Assembly: GCA_009929375.1 (NCBI GenBank)
Contig: SAAO01000036.1
Location: 1 to 46,119, forward strand
Direction of reading: 5' to 3'
DNA: 46,119 nucleotides
DNA from: Bacteroidia bacterium
GTDB lineage: Bacteria > Bacteroidota > Bacteroidia > Bacteroidales > Paludibacteraceae
The notes under the pieces are model-generated. The model ran no database searches. It was not told where the DNA came from and saw nothing but the letters and a program-made list of their open reading frames with translations. Made by a program: the position numbers and the translations under genes. Every line of letters starts with the position of its first letter. Position 1 is the stretch's first letter. Below are positions 35,991 through 44,794 of this stretch, piece after piece.

Positions 35991-37394
35991 ATGACAGAGA
36001 AAATTTCAAACACGCTGCGCGAATCGTCCGTAGCACGCTGGACAGCCCTGATATTACTGGCCAGTACCATGTTTTTTGCCTATATGTTTATCGACGTACT
36101 GGCTCCGTTGAGCACCATGCTCGAACAAAGTCTGAAATGGACACCCGATACTTTTGGTTCGGTGGCCGGTTCGGAGTATTTTCTCAATGTGTTTGCTTTC
36201 TTCCTGATCTTTGCGGGTATTATTCTCGACAAAATGGGAGTACGTTTTACGGCAGTACTTTCGGCGACTGTAATGGTAGTGGGTGCTTCGATAAAACTTT
36301 ATGGTATAAGCGATGCATTTAATAATGGTGGTTTTGGCTACGAATTTCTGAGTTCGTTCTGGCCATCGTTCCCTGCTTCGGCCAAAATGGCTTCCATTGG
36401 TTTTGCCATCTTTGGTTGTGGTGTCGAAATGGCAGGTGTAACTGTGTCGAAAGGAATTGTAAAATGGTTCAAGGGCAAAGAAATGGCGCTGGCTATGGGC
36501 CTCGAAATGGCCATTGCGCGTCTGGGGGTGTTTGCAGTGTTCCGCCTGTCGCCAATTATGGCCGAACATGGCGGTGTGAGCATGTCGGTAGGAGTAGGTA
36601 CATTATTGCTGCTTATTGGTTTGCTGAGCTTTAGCGTGTATTTCTTTATGGACCGCACTCTTGAGCGTCAGGATGCTTCGGCACGCGATCAGGCCGATCC
36701 TGAAGAGGAATTCAAAATCAGCGATTTGAAAGCTATTTTCACCTCCAAAACATTTATGATTGTGGCCGGGTTGTGTGTGTTGTTTTATTCAGCTATTTTC
36801 CCGTTCCAGAAATTTGCCACCGGAATGCTCGAAAGCCGTCTGAATATGAGCACTTCTGAAGCCAGCGGCCTTTTCTCGTTCTTCCCTGTTGGTGCTATGG
36901 TGCTTACTCCGCTGCTGGGCTGGTTTATCGACAATAAAGGTAAAGCGGGTACTATGTTGATGCTTGGCTCCTTGTTAGTGGTAATTTGTCACCTGATATT
37001 TGCACTTACGCCTGCAGCCAGTTTTACATTCTCAGTGGCACTGAGCGCCATTATTCTGTTGGGAATTTCGTTCTCGCTGGTGCCTGCTGCTTTGTGGCCT
37101 TCGGTACCCAAACTGGTCGATAACCGCGTACTTGGTTCGGCTTATTCCATTATTTTCTGGATTCAGAATATCGGGTTAATGCTCACTCCAATGCTTATTG
37201 GCTGGGCGCTGAAAGTATCGAATCCCGGTGTGGCCGATGGCATTGCTGCAGGCGAAGCGCTGAAATACAACTACACTGTACCTATGCTGATATTTGCATG
37301 TCTGGGCGTAGTGGCTTTCTTCCTGGCCATCTGGCTTAAAGCCGAAGATAAAAAGAAAGGTTATGGCATTGAACTGCCTAATGTGAAAAAGTAG
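35991..37394 (+). CDS. major facilitator superfamily transporter
   Basis: 467 aa with about 12 hydrophobic helices in two halves joined by a polar loop (about 218-245, RDQADPEEEFKISDLK). DKMGVRF after helix 2 is the MFS loop 2-3 signature. No substrate-defining motif is recognised; AmpG and nitrate types do not fit well. The octamer repeat lies just upstream and a composite repeat just downstream. No gene partner on the same strand. Confidence 0.85.
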   Translation: MTEKISNTLRESSVARWTALILLASTMFFAYMFIDVLAPLSTMLEQSLKWTPDTFGSVAGSEYFLNVFAFFLIFAGIILDKMGVRFTAVLSATVMVVGASIKLYGISDAFNNGGFGYEFLSSFWPSFPASAKMASIGFAIFGCGVEMAGVTVSKGIVKWFKGKEMALAMGLEMAIARLGVFAVFRLSPIMAEHGGVSMSVGVGTLLLLIGLLSFSVYFFMDRTLERQDASARDQADPEEEFKISDLKAIFTSKTFMIVAGLCVLFYSAIFPFQKFATGMLESRLNMSTSEASGLFSFFPVGAMVLTPLLGWFIDNKGKAGTMLMLGSLLVVICHLIFALTPAASFTFSVALSAIILLGISFSLVPAALWPSVPKLVDNRVLGSAYSIIFWIQNIGLMLTPMLIGWALKVSNPGVADGIAAGEALKYNYTVPMLIFACLGVVAFFLAIWLKAEDKKKGYGIELPNVKK

Positions 37395-37590
37395 AATTGA
37401 TGTGATGATGTGGTGATGTGATGATGTGGTGATGAGAGGATTTGAGAATTTGAAGATTTGAAAATTGTACAAACGAGATACATTTGCACACGGTTACAGC
37501 TTCCCTTTAGGGGGTTGGGGGCAGGTTTGATGTGATGATGAGAGGATTTGAAGATTTGAAGGATTTGAAGATTTGAAGATAAAAAAATAC
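37395..37590. repeat. inverted copy of the composite element plus GATGTGATGATG words
   Basis: Read on the minus strand this matches the 31.2 kb array: CAAATCTT words, CATCACATC words, CCCCCAACCCCCTAAAGGG and GTGCAAATGTATCTCGTTTGTAC. It starts 3-6 bases after the MFS stop codon. Confidence 0.9.
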
Positions 37591-37602
37591 TTTTCATCTT
37601 CT

Positions 37603-37626
37603 CAGCCCCAAACCCCTAAAGGGGCT
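37603..37626. repeat. CCCCTAAAGGGG palindrome element
   Basis: GCCCCAAACCCCTAAAGGGGC with the CCCCTAAAGGGG core at 37613-37624. The same core is at 45972-45983, and related cores lie in the 31.2 kb array. Confidence 0.85.
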
Positions 37627-37821
37627 TAAAGAGTGGTATGCAAAATGATTTGCAATTATTTCAGGTCTCAGCAATTTAGGAGACGAAAGTTATTTACATC
37701 CCCTTTTAGAGCCTGTGCGCCATTGCGGAGGCTTGGGGCAGAAATCACACCAGAAGGAAGATATAAGATAACAGGGCTACACACCTACATTTAAATCTTC
37801 TCATTCCTATGCTACTAAGTA

Positions 37822-37965
37822 ACGAATTGCCATTAATAATATATTTCGAATCCGTAGGATTCAAATGTTTATAGATATTGTTTTGATACAATAATACGAC
37901 CCCTTTGGGGTCGAATGTATATGTTATATTTTTTGTTCTATAAATATGTTATCCCTCCGGGATAA
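37822..37965. repeat. dispersed 107-bp direct repeat with hairpins, copy 1
   Basis: 37822-37928 matches 46013-46119 without gaps (about 7 differences). It contains GAATCC-GTA-GGATTC (37848-37862) and CGACCCC-TTT-GGGGTCG (37897-37913). A third hairpin, TTATCCC-TCC-GGGATAA, follows at 37949-37965. Confidence 0.9.
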
Positions 37966-38084
37966 AGAGCGGTGTTAATAATTCCTTATGTTTACTTATG
38001 ATATCACAGCTCTGCTGCTAATTTCATAAATTCATATCCCTGACGCGAAAATTTCTTTCCAAGCAAAGCGGCAGAGCCGGGCGG

Positions 38085-38170
38085 TAATCCGAAGCTATTA
38101 TATTTACGGATTTAATATCCGTTTATAACCATCGTGGGATTACCGGCATTTACCGGTTTTTACCGGAAAA
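38085..38170. repeat. inverted, diverged copy of the 32.06 kb hairpin block
   Basis: The minus strand shows the same run as 32075-32130: CGATGGTTATAAACGGAT, TTAAATCCGTAAATATAATAGC and TTCGGATTACC. It ends in a triple of TTACCGG words (about 38140-38166). It is part of the gene-free stretch 37395-38362, which holds only repeats. Confidence 0.85.
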
Positions 38171-38302
38171 TGTATGATTTTTTTGTAAAAAACGAAGCTA
38201 AAACGCTTATTTTATGTGTAAAACTCTTGCATTTTACATATTAAGTGCTATTTTTGCAAGCAGAAATCAAAATAATCACTTTATTTTGTTGAGTGTAAAA
38301 AC

Positions 38303-38336
38303 AAAAAAAAGCCCCGCCAACAGGCAAACGGGACTT
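38303..38336 (-). terminator. terminator of the DUF6261-like gene
   Basis: Minus strand: AAGTCCCG pairs with CGGGGCTT (one G-U), with an inner GCC/GGC pair, followed by eight T residues. It lies 27 bases after the stop codon. Confidence 0.75.
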
Positions 38337-38362
38337 CTTTCTTAAGTAACACTTTAAATGTA

Positions 38363-39127
38363 TCAGGCAGTCGCGGTAGTTGTAGGAGACAACGCGACTG
38401 TCTCTTTTTTTATAGTGTTTTGGCGGCGGGTGGTGCGGCTGTTTATCTTAGCCTGATAATCGCCAAGCACCACGTTCAGTTCACTAATCAGCGGCCGGTA
38501 GTCCGTTTCCGGATTCAAAACCACTGCCAGTTCAATGGCCGAAAGTAAATTACGAAACAACTCTCTGGCTTTAAAAGCTAACTCTCTGCGATTGACGAAC
38601 TTTTTAGTCGACTTTTTTTCAGATACCTGCTTTTCTATCAACAATATCCGGTTTTGTACCTCCGACAATTCTGTCAGATATACCATTAAACCCAAATCGG
38701 TGAGCAATGTGTTTGTTTCAGCACTTTCAGTAAGCTTCAGTATCTGAAACATTTTCTCATTTCGCTCTTTCTGATTCCCGTCACTAAAGTTACGCAGATA
38801 AACCAGAATTTTAGGTTTTAACTCCCGGGCTTTTGCCTGCAATGCAGTCGAAGCCATTGTCGACACCAGTTGTTGCCTTGTTGCCACCACTAGTTTTTGC
38901 CGTCTTTCAATAAGGCTTTGCAACGAAGCCGTGAGCTCCTTGTTGCTTTCCTCCTTGTCGAACAGCTTCTCCAGTTCGGGCATTGATGCTTTCAGCATGG
39001 TGAAAAACTCTGTAATTTTAAGCGCTTCGGGCTTGTGTTTTTCAACTACAGCCACTACTGAGCCTACAAATTGTGAAAGTTCGGAATACCGGACTTTCGA
39101 AAACGAAAAAGAAACTATCTGTTTCAT
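38363..39127 (-). CDS. DUF6261-like helical protein
   Basis: 254 aa, almost wholly helical by composition, rich in Lys, Glu, Leu and Ser, with no signal or membrane helix. The start (KQIVSFSFSKVRYSELSQFVGSVVAVVEKHKPEALKI) resembles the Bacteroidetes DUF6261 group, which I recall from memory rather than a search. Function unknown. A terminator follows and a long leader may precede it (-7 box at 39397-39404). Confidence 0.65.
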   Translation of the reverse strand: MKQIVSFSFSKVRYSELSQFVGSVVAVVEKHKPEALKITEFFTMLKASMPELEKLFDKEESNKELTASLQSLIERRQKLVVATRQQLVSTMASTALQAKARELKPKILVYLRNFSDGNQKERNEKMFQILKLTESAETNTLLTDLGLMVYLTELSEVQNRILLIEKQVSEKKSTKKFVNRRELAFKARELFRNLLSAIELAVVLNPETDYRPLISELNVVLGDYQAKINSRTTRRQNTIKKETVALSPTTTATA

Positions 39128-39396
39128 CTCAATAATCTTTAAAATGTTTTTAATAAAAAAATAATTTAAAAAGATTACCGCATGCGTTCCTTCTTGTCAA
39201 TTCAACCAAGCTGCCTGTTAAGCTTTGCATCAAGCAGGACTACACGCTTGTAATCCTTTGTAAGTCGTTCACAACCTGAAATTGTACTGCCCGAATTCAA
39301 AATTTATTTTGTAAACCAATAAATTTTTCCGATAGTATTTTGCAGCTATCTCTTTATACCTCAGCAAACAATACCGATGTTTCAAACTTACAATTG
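39128..39396 (-). promoter_or_regulatory. possible long structured leader of the DUF6261-like gene
   Basis: The -7 box TATATTTG is at 39397-39404 on the minus strand, about 270 bases before the start codon. In the leader, GGATTACA pairs with TGTAGTCC (one G-U) around AGCG (about 39239-39258). No riboswitch class is recognised. Alternatively a closer promoter was missed. Confidence 0.3.
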
Positions 39397-39594
39397 CAAA
39401 TATAGGTATTTTATAAAATTAATTCCTAATAAAAACAATAATATTTTCAACAGTCTGTTGAAAAGTTTTCCGTAATATTTTATAAATATCTGTAAAACAG
39501 TGAAATGGAAATTTTATTTCAGTGAAATATTTCCCAAAATATTTTTTTTCAAAAAAAACTATGGTTTACTATTGCCTAATACAATTGTTTTGTT

Positions 39595-39864
39595 TTAGTA
39601 AGCACAAACTGCTGATAATGTAATATTTATACTGTTTAATTCCGGGTTGTAATTTTCGCGAACGCACATTATACTATGGCCTGAATTTTCGTTTCTCAAT
39701 ACTGCCCACTGTTTTTCGGGTAAAAAAGAATGCATATTCGTCCTGTTACCTATATAATCCCAACCAAAATGCCAGCCATTGGCCCAACCGCCTGTATAAC
39801 AAAAAACAGCTCCGGCTGTGCAATATAAATGCCCGAATACAGCGCCGTCGATCGTAGCCATCAT
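39595..39864 (-). pseudogene. probable remnant of a FISUMP (Fib_succ_major) domain protein
   Basis: 89 aa frame. The end, NENSGHSIMCVRENY, resembles the conserved C-terminal NGFSVRCVRD of the Fibrobacter succinogenes major paralogous domain, and the aromatic/Gly-rich middle also fits. The domain usually spans 150-200 residues in secreted proteins; here the N-terminal part and signal are absent. The upstream DNA is the tandem array, with a TAA directly before the first ATG. It is more likely a broken gene end than a working protein. Confidence 0.4.
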
Positions 39865-40268
39865 TTACCGCTAGCCCTGAAGCACCATCAACGCTCGTCG
39901 TTAGCATTCCCTGCCTGCCCCGAAGCACCATCATCAATCGTCGCCGGTAATGCCCGCCTCCCCCCAAATGCCATCATCGTTCGTCGTCAGCATTCCGGAT
40001 GCCTCCTGAGTACTATCATCAATCGTTGTCAGCATTACCCTATTTCACCAAAGCACCATCATCGGTCGTCGTCAGCATTTCCGGCCTGCCCCCGAAAGCC
40101 ATCATCGGCCGTCGTCAGCATTTCCGGCCTGCCCCGAGGTCCATCATCGGTCGATGACAGCATCTCCTGCCTGCCCCGAGGTCCATCATCGATTGATGAC
40201 AGCACTTTCTACCTGCCCCCGAAGTCCATCAACGGTCGATGACAGTATTTCATGCCTGTACTCAGCTG
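39858..40268. repeat. degenerate 42-43 bp tandem array, about nine units
   Basis: The motif CCATCA recurs at 39858, 39885, 39928, 39971, 40013 (as CTATCA), 40056, 40099, 40141, 40183 and 40226, spaced 27, 43, 43, 42, 43, 43, 42, 42 and 43. The unit is approximately CCATCATCGGTCGTCGTCAG, then CATTTCCGGCCTGCCCCGAG, then one or two bases. It is far more GC-rich than its surroundings. Later units hold a small TCATCG/CGATGA hairpin. Because the period is not a multiple of three, it is unlikely to encode a repeat protein. Confidence 0.92.
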
Positions 40269-40388
40269 CCTGTTTGCCGAAAAATATAATATAGGGGAAG
40301 GGGAGGGGTGTTGAAATGTGGATTGAATTGCGTAAATTATATGTGAAATTACTTTACAATAAAATGAATATATCTCGTTAAGATTTCA

Positions 40389-40396
40389 TATATTTG
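40389..40396 (+). promoter_or_regulatory. -7 box of the helicase operon
   Basis: TATATTTG, exact TAnnTTTG match. Its last base is the G of a possible GTG start at 40396, so transcription should begin after that codon. This argues for the ATG at 40432 as the true start. Confidence 0.6.
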
Positions 40397-40431
40397 TGAG
40401 TCTGAAAATACAACAAACCAGAAATAGAAAA

Positions 40432-43400
40432 ATGCAAACCGGACTATACGAACAGCTTATCAACAAATTGATTAAATCGAAACTCGATGGCATTGATAGA
40501 AGCACATACTTTGTAAAATCAATTTCCATTGATAAAGAAGAAGCTGCAAAAATCTTATCGCGATATTTGGTAGATGTAATTCAGTATGGTCTGAGCCTTA
40601 TGGTTGGTGATGATAAAGTAGAAAAACAAATCGACTTATCAAATAAAATCATCAAACTACTGCGTGATGAAACCAAAGAAGAAGATTTTGACGAAGATTT
40701 GATTGATGCTCAATCAAATATATTAAGCGCTATCTTAAAGAAAATTGATACAGGAATAGCTGATTTTGATAAGCACCTTAAAGAAATTACACCTTATACA
40801 GGCTTATCGCAAAGTGAGTTATTTACAGGAAATAATGCAGGAGTATCGCTCGAAAGTGAAATTAGAAAAGAGATTTTGTCTGCTGATAGAATCCACTTTT
40901 TAGTTTCGTTTATTAAATGGTCAGGTATCAGCATTTTTCAAAAGGAATTGCAGGAATTTACCGAAAGAGGAGGGAGATTGCAAATAATTACCACCTCTTA
41001 CATGGGTGCAACTGATTATAAGGCTGTTGAATATCTATCGAGTTTAAAGAATACTGAAATTAAAGTTTCGTATAATACTAACAGCGAAAGACTTCATGCA
41101 AAAGCTTATTTGTTTTTAAGAGATTCAGGTTTCGATACTGGCTACATTGGTTCGTCAAATATGTCGCGTTCGGCATTAACCAATGGATTAGAGTGGAATC
41201 TGAAAATTACGACGAAGGAAATCCCTCATATTATCGACAAATTCAAAAAGACCTTTGATACTTATTGGCAAGATAATAACTTCGATTATTTTGATAAAAG
41301 TAGAGATTCCGAAAAACTCAAAAAAGCTTTAAAGGTTGGTCGCGGTGAGATTAATAATGGAACTACTGTGTTTTTTGATATAAAGCCCTACCCATTCCAA
41401 TATGAAATTCTTGAAAAACTTGAAGTAGAACGAAATGTACATGGACGTTTCAAAAACTTGATTGTAGCAGCAACCGGAACAGGCAAAACAATTATATCTG
41501 CGTTTGATTATAAGCGATTTAGAAAAGAAAATTCTAATTCAAATCTTTTGTTTGTTGCTCACCGTAAAGAAATTTTAGAACAAGCGCGAGCTACTTTTCA
41601 AGCAGTTTTGGGTGATAATAATTTTGGTGAATTGTGGGTCGATGGTATTGAACCAACTAATTACAGTCATGTTTTTGCATCGGTACAAACATTAAATAAT
41701 CGATTAGATACCTTAGAGTTAACTGACAAATTTTACCAATATATTGTAATTGATGAAGTGCATCACATTAGTGCGTCGAGTTATAGACCTATTTTAAGTA
41801 GGTTTTTCCCCGATGTGCTTTTAGGGCTTACAGCCACGCCTGAACGAATGGATAATCAGGACATTTTAGTGGATTTTTGTAATACCATAGCTGCTGAAAT
41901 ACGATTGCCGGAAGCATTGAACCGCAAACTGCTTTGTCCTTTTCAGTATTTTGGAATTACCGACAATGTTGATATATCGCATGTTACATGGCAAAATGGC
42001 AAGTACGCAACTTCGGAACTTACACAGCTATATACACACAACGATATTCGTGTAAACCAAATATTAAAGAACTTAGATAAATACCTTAACGACAAAGAGA
42101 ATGTAAGATCTTTGGGCTTCTGTGTGGGACAAGAACATGCCAAATATATGGCAGAGAAGTTTACATTGGCAGGCCTAAAAGCTGATTATTTAGTGAGTGA
42201 TAACACTGCTCAACGCGAAGAACAAAGGCGAAAACTTAAAGCAAAAGATATCAATTATTTGTTTGTAGTCGACATCTTTAACGAAGGAGTTGATATACCT
42301 GAAATTGATACAGTTTTGTTTTTACGCCCTACAGAGAGTTTAACTGTTTTTCTGCAGCAATTAGGTCGTGGATTAAGATTGTCGGATGAAAAAGACTGCC
42401 TGACAGTACTCGATTTTGTAGGTAATTCCAGACCAGAATATGATTTCGAAGGCAAGTTCAGGGCATTGGTTGGCAAAACAAATACAGCTATACAGCACGA
42501 AGTAGAGGCCGATTTTCCACATTTACCTACAGGCTGTTCTATTGTGTTGGAAAAACAAGCAAAGAACTTTATCCTTGACAATATTAAGAAGGCAATTAAT
42601 TTCAATATCAACAAATTACTTCTTAAAATTAGAAATTATAAACATCAAACGAATCTCCCATTAACCCTCAGAAATTTTATAGCATTGAATCACATTCCTG
42701 TTGAATTAATTTACAACAGGGGATATACTTGGAGTAGGTTGTGTCAAAAGGCTGGTCAAATAGCTGAATTTGATACAATCAATGAATCAGAGGTTTTGAC
42801 TGCAATAAGCAAAAAATGGCTATCATGCTCTTCCAGTTCTTATTTTCAGTTTATTTTGAGTTTAGCTCGGAAAAACTTTCAGGTGGATTTAAACAAACTT
42901 ACCGACAACGAAAAAACCATGTGTTTGATGTTGTATTACGATATTTGGCAAAATCCAGGTAAATTCAGTACGCTTGAAGAAAGTATTAAAGCTATTGGCG
43001 CCAATCCAGTTTTAGTAAATGAAATAATTGAAATACTTGAGATATTGCTCAATAGAGTGGATTTTGTAGAAAGAGAAATACAACTACCTTACAAGCAACC
43101 ACTGAAAGTACATGCAAGATATACTCGTGATCAGATTTTAGTTGCATTTGGTATGAACACATTTGAAAAATCGTCTTCAAATAGGATTGGGGTAGGTGTA
43201 GCTGAAAACAAAGACCTTAATACAGAACTTCTTTTCATTGATTTAATAAAATCAGAAAAAGATTTCTCACAAACAACTCTTTACAACGATTATGCGATAA
43301 GCAATAATCTGTTTCACTGGCAGTCGCAAAATGCAGCCAGACCCGATAGAGGAAAAGGATTATCGTATATTGAGCATAAAATTACAGGAAAAAAGATATT

Positions 43401-43578
43401 ACTTTTTGTGCGTGAATGCAAAAAGAACGAGTACAACACTACAGTCTCGTATGTATTTATTGGCGAAGGAAGCATTCAGGACTACTATGGCTCAAAACCT
43501 ATGAGCATTAAATGGGAGTTGAAAGAAGAATTGCCACCTTATTTATGGCATGTATCTGCTAAAATGGCTGTAGGCTAA
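40432..43578 (+). CDS. PLD-like nuclease / SF2 helicase / DUF3427 fusion protein
   Basis: 1048 aa from ATG 40432. An N-terminal helical part is followed by a phospholipase-D-type HKD motif (HAKAYLFLRDSGFDTGYIGS, about 222-241, with SSNMS after it). The SF2 helicase core has Walker A AATGTGKT (about 347), DEVHH (about 441), GLTATPERMD and motif VI QQLGRGLRL (about 642). The C-terminal third is DUF3427-like. Such fusions probably act on nucleic acid, in repair, restriction or defence; no single function is established to my knowledge. A 67-aa gene follows 15 bases later. Confidence 0.88.
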   Translation: MQTGLYEQLINKLIKSKLDGIDRSTYFVKSISIDKEEAAKILSRYLVDVIQYGLSLMVGDDKVEKQIDLSNKIIKLLRDETKEEDFDEDLIDAQSNILSAILKKIDTGIADFDKHLKEITPYTGLSQSELFTGNNAGVSLESEIRKEILSADRIHFLVSFIKWSGISIFQKELQEFTERGGRLQIITTSYMGATDYKAVEYLSSLKNTEIKVSYNTNSERLHAKAYLFLRDSGFDTGYIGSSNMSRSALTNGLEWNLKITTKEIPHIIDKFKKTFDTYWQDNNFDYFDKSRDSEKLKKALKVGRGEINNGTTVFFDIKPYPFQYEILEKLEVERNVHGRFKNLIVAATGTGKTIISAFDYKRFRKENSNSNLLFVAHRKEILEQARATFQAVLGDNNFGELWVDGIEPTNYSHVFASVQTLNNRLDTLELTDKFYQYIVIDEVHHISASSYRPILSRFFPDVLLGLTATPERMDNQDILVDFCNTIAAEIRLPEALNRKLLCPFQYFGITDNVDISHVTWQNGKYATSELTQLYTHNDIRVNQILKNLDKYLNDKENVRSLGFCVGQEHAKYMAEKFTLAGLKADYLVSDNTAQREEQRRKLKAKDINYLFVVDIFNEGVDIPEIDTVLFLRPTESLTVFLQQLGRGLRLSDEKDCLTVLDFVGNSRPEYDFEGKFRALVGKTNTAIQHEVEADFPHLPTGCSIVLEKQAKNFILDNIKKAINFNINKLLLKIRNYKHQTNLPLTLRNFIALNHIPVELIYNRGYTWSRLCQKAGQIAEFDTINESEVLTAISKKWLSCSSSSYFQFILSLARKNFQVDLNKLTDNEKTMCLMLYYDIWQNPGKFSTLEESIKAIGANPVLVNEIIEILEILLNRVDFVEREIQLPYKQPLKVHARYTRDQILVAFGMNTFEKSSSNRIGVGVAENKDLNTELLFIDLIKSEKDFSQTTLYNDYAISNNLFHWQSQNAARPDRGKGLSYIEHKITGKKILLFVRECKKNEYNTTVSYVFIGEGSIQDYYGSKPMSIKWELKEELPPYLWHVSAKMAVG

Positions 43579-43593
43579 TGAAAATTGAGTATT

Positions 43594-43797
43594 ATGAGCA
43601 AAAATAGTAATTTCTCCCGCGCTGACTTTATGTCCTTTTTCCGCGATACCGAAAAGCTCAACGAATTATCAGTTGACGACCGCTTAGAAGTTTTCTGCAG
43701 TATATTGACGGGTAGTAGCGACTTTAGCGCTAAACTGCTGAATGAATTGTTGTCCGATTATGGGGTAGGGCATCTGAGAGTAGTGGAGGAGAATTAG
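43594..43797 (+). CDS. small acidic protein after the helicase gene
   Basis: 67 aa from ATG 43594; a TTG three codons earlier is less likely. Helical, acidic, no membrane segment: NFSRADFMSFFRDTEKLNELSVDDRLEVF is its core. It starts 15 bases after the helicase stop, so it is probably in the same operon and may be a partner. I recognise no family. Confidence 0.55.
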   Translation: MSKNSNFSRADFMSFFRDTEKLNELSVDDRLEVFCSILTGSSDFSAKLLNELLSDYGVGHLRVVEEN

Positions 43798-43808
43798 TTT
43801 CTTATATT

Positions 43809-43816
43809 TACTTTTG
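43809..43816 (+). promoter_or_regulatory. -7 box of the four-helix-bundle gene
   Basis: TACTTTTG matches TAnnTTTG, 87 bases before the ATG at 43904. An inverted pair (TTTCGACC with GGTCGAAA) lies in the leader, at about 43831-43838 and 43859-43866. Confidence 0.45.
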
Positions 43817-43903
43817 TGGACACGATTGACTGTTTCGACCGTAATAATAATTTAACCCGGGTCGAAAAGGTCAACCACGTCAACCACCTTAAAAAAAACA
43901 GTT

Positions 43904-44695
43904 ATGGAAAATCAGTTCAGAGAAGATGGATTTATCCCCAGGCACGGAGGATATGAAAATCTTATTACCTTCCAGAAAGCCGATATTATTTTTCACGGAA
44001 CTAAGTTTTTTTGCAACAAGTATATCAGTAAATTTGATCGTACTTTCGACCAAATGGTACAAGCTGCCCGTTCAGGAAAAATGAATATACTGGAAGGAAG
44101 TGAGGCTTCGGCCACCTCTAAGGAAACAGAAATTAAATTAACCAACGTGGCCAGAGCATCATTAAAAGAGCTCAGAGAAGATTACAAAGATTTTATAATC
44201 TTCAACAAGCTTACTTTCTGGGATAAAACGCATCCTTATTACAATGCTCTGACAGAAAAGCATCTTGTGCTGAATCCTACGTATGAACTGTACCAAAAAG
44301 GCATTGAAAGTGACAATCCTGAAGTTGCCGCTAATGTGCTGTACAGTTTGACCAATATCACTCACTTTATGCTCAAACAACAACTGAAACGTCTGGAAGC
44401 CGACTTCCTCAAAGAAGGTGGTTTGCGCGAGCGTATGACGCGTGCGAGAATTAATTACCGGAGTAAAGAAGAAGTTCAATTGGAAAATAAACCCGTTACT
44501 CACAAGGATAATGGCATTTCAATGGAAGTTGTAAAAAAGATGGTGGATTGGGATAAGGATAGAAAAGTATTGGAACACTGGAAATGGAACACCATGAAAC
44601 TGATCACCGAAGGCACTTACCCTCTGGCCGGCAAATACATTTATGCCTGTTCGAAGAATCTTGAAACGCTGAGGGAAGCGGGATTTGAGGAATAA
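43904..44695 (+). CDS. four-helix-bundle protein with suffix domain (S23/IVS-related)
   Basis: 263 aa. Residues about 20-130 match the four-helix-bundle family: YENLITFQKADIIFHGTKFF, then DRTFDQMVQAARSGKMNILEGSEAS, the family's hallmark. The C-terminal extension fits the 'four helix bundle suffix' type. Relatives include proteins encoded in 23S rRNA intervening sequences and Avd of diversity-generating retroelements, which bind nucleic acid. No reverse transcriptase is nearby. Function in this setting unknown. Confidence 0.8.
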   Translation: MENQFREDGFIPRHGGYENLITFQKADIIFHGTKFFCNKYISKFDRTFDQMVQAARSGKMNILEGSEASATSKETEIKLTNVARASLKELREDYKDFIIFNKLTFWDKTHPYYNALTEKHLVLNPTYELYQKGIESDNPEVAANVLYSLTNITHFMLKQQLKRLEADFLKEGGLRERMTRARINYRSKEEVQLENKPVTHKDNGISMEVVKKMVDWDKDRKVLEHWKWNTMKLITEGTYPLAGKYIYACSKNLETLREAGFEE

Positions 44696-44794
44696 AAACA
44701 GATGATTATCTTTGCATACCGAATGGTGTATGTTTCGGGTTGTTGATGGCCCGATTCATAAAAAAATATACTTATCCGCCACCTGCGGCAAAAA

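Noticed and set aside
37843-37865. tRNA T-arm-like TTCGAATCC
   Set aside because: It is part of the GAATCC-GTA-GGATTC hairpin; no cloverleaf or acceptor stem can be drawn around it. The same holds at 46036-46055.
39829-40242. 137-aa open frame with a repeated SISGLPRGPSS-like pattern over the tandem array
   Set aside because: The repeat period alternates between 42 and 43 bases, so the frame is not kept from unit to unit; there is no ribosome site or family match. The open frame follows from GC-rich, stop-poor repeats.
39858-40268. CRISPR array
   Set aside because: The parts between the recurring motif are similar to each other rather than unique, the repeats are degenerate, and no cas genes are present.
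39858-40268. Integron attC array
   Set aside because: Units are 42-43 bp without gene cassettes between them, and no integrase gene is present.
39595-44695. Diversity-generating retroelement (FISUMP-like fragment plus Avd-like four-helix bundle)
   Set aside because: No reverse transcriptase frame and no template/variable repeat pair with adenine-biased differences were seen.
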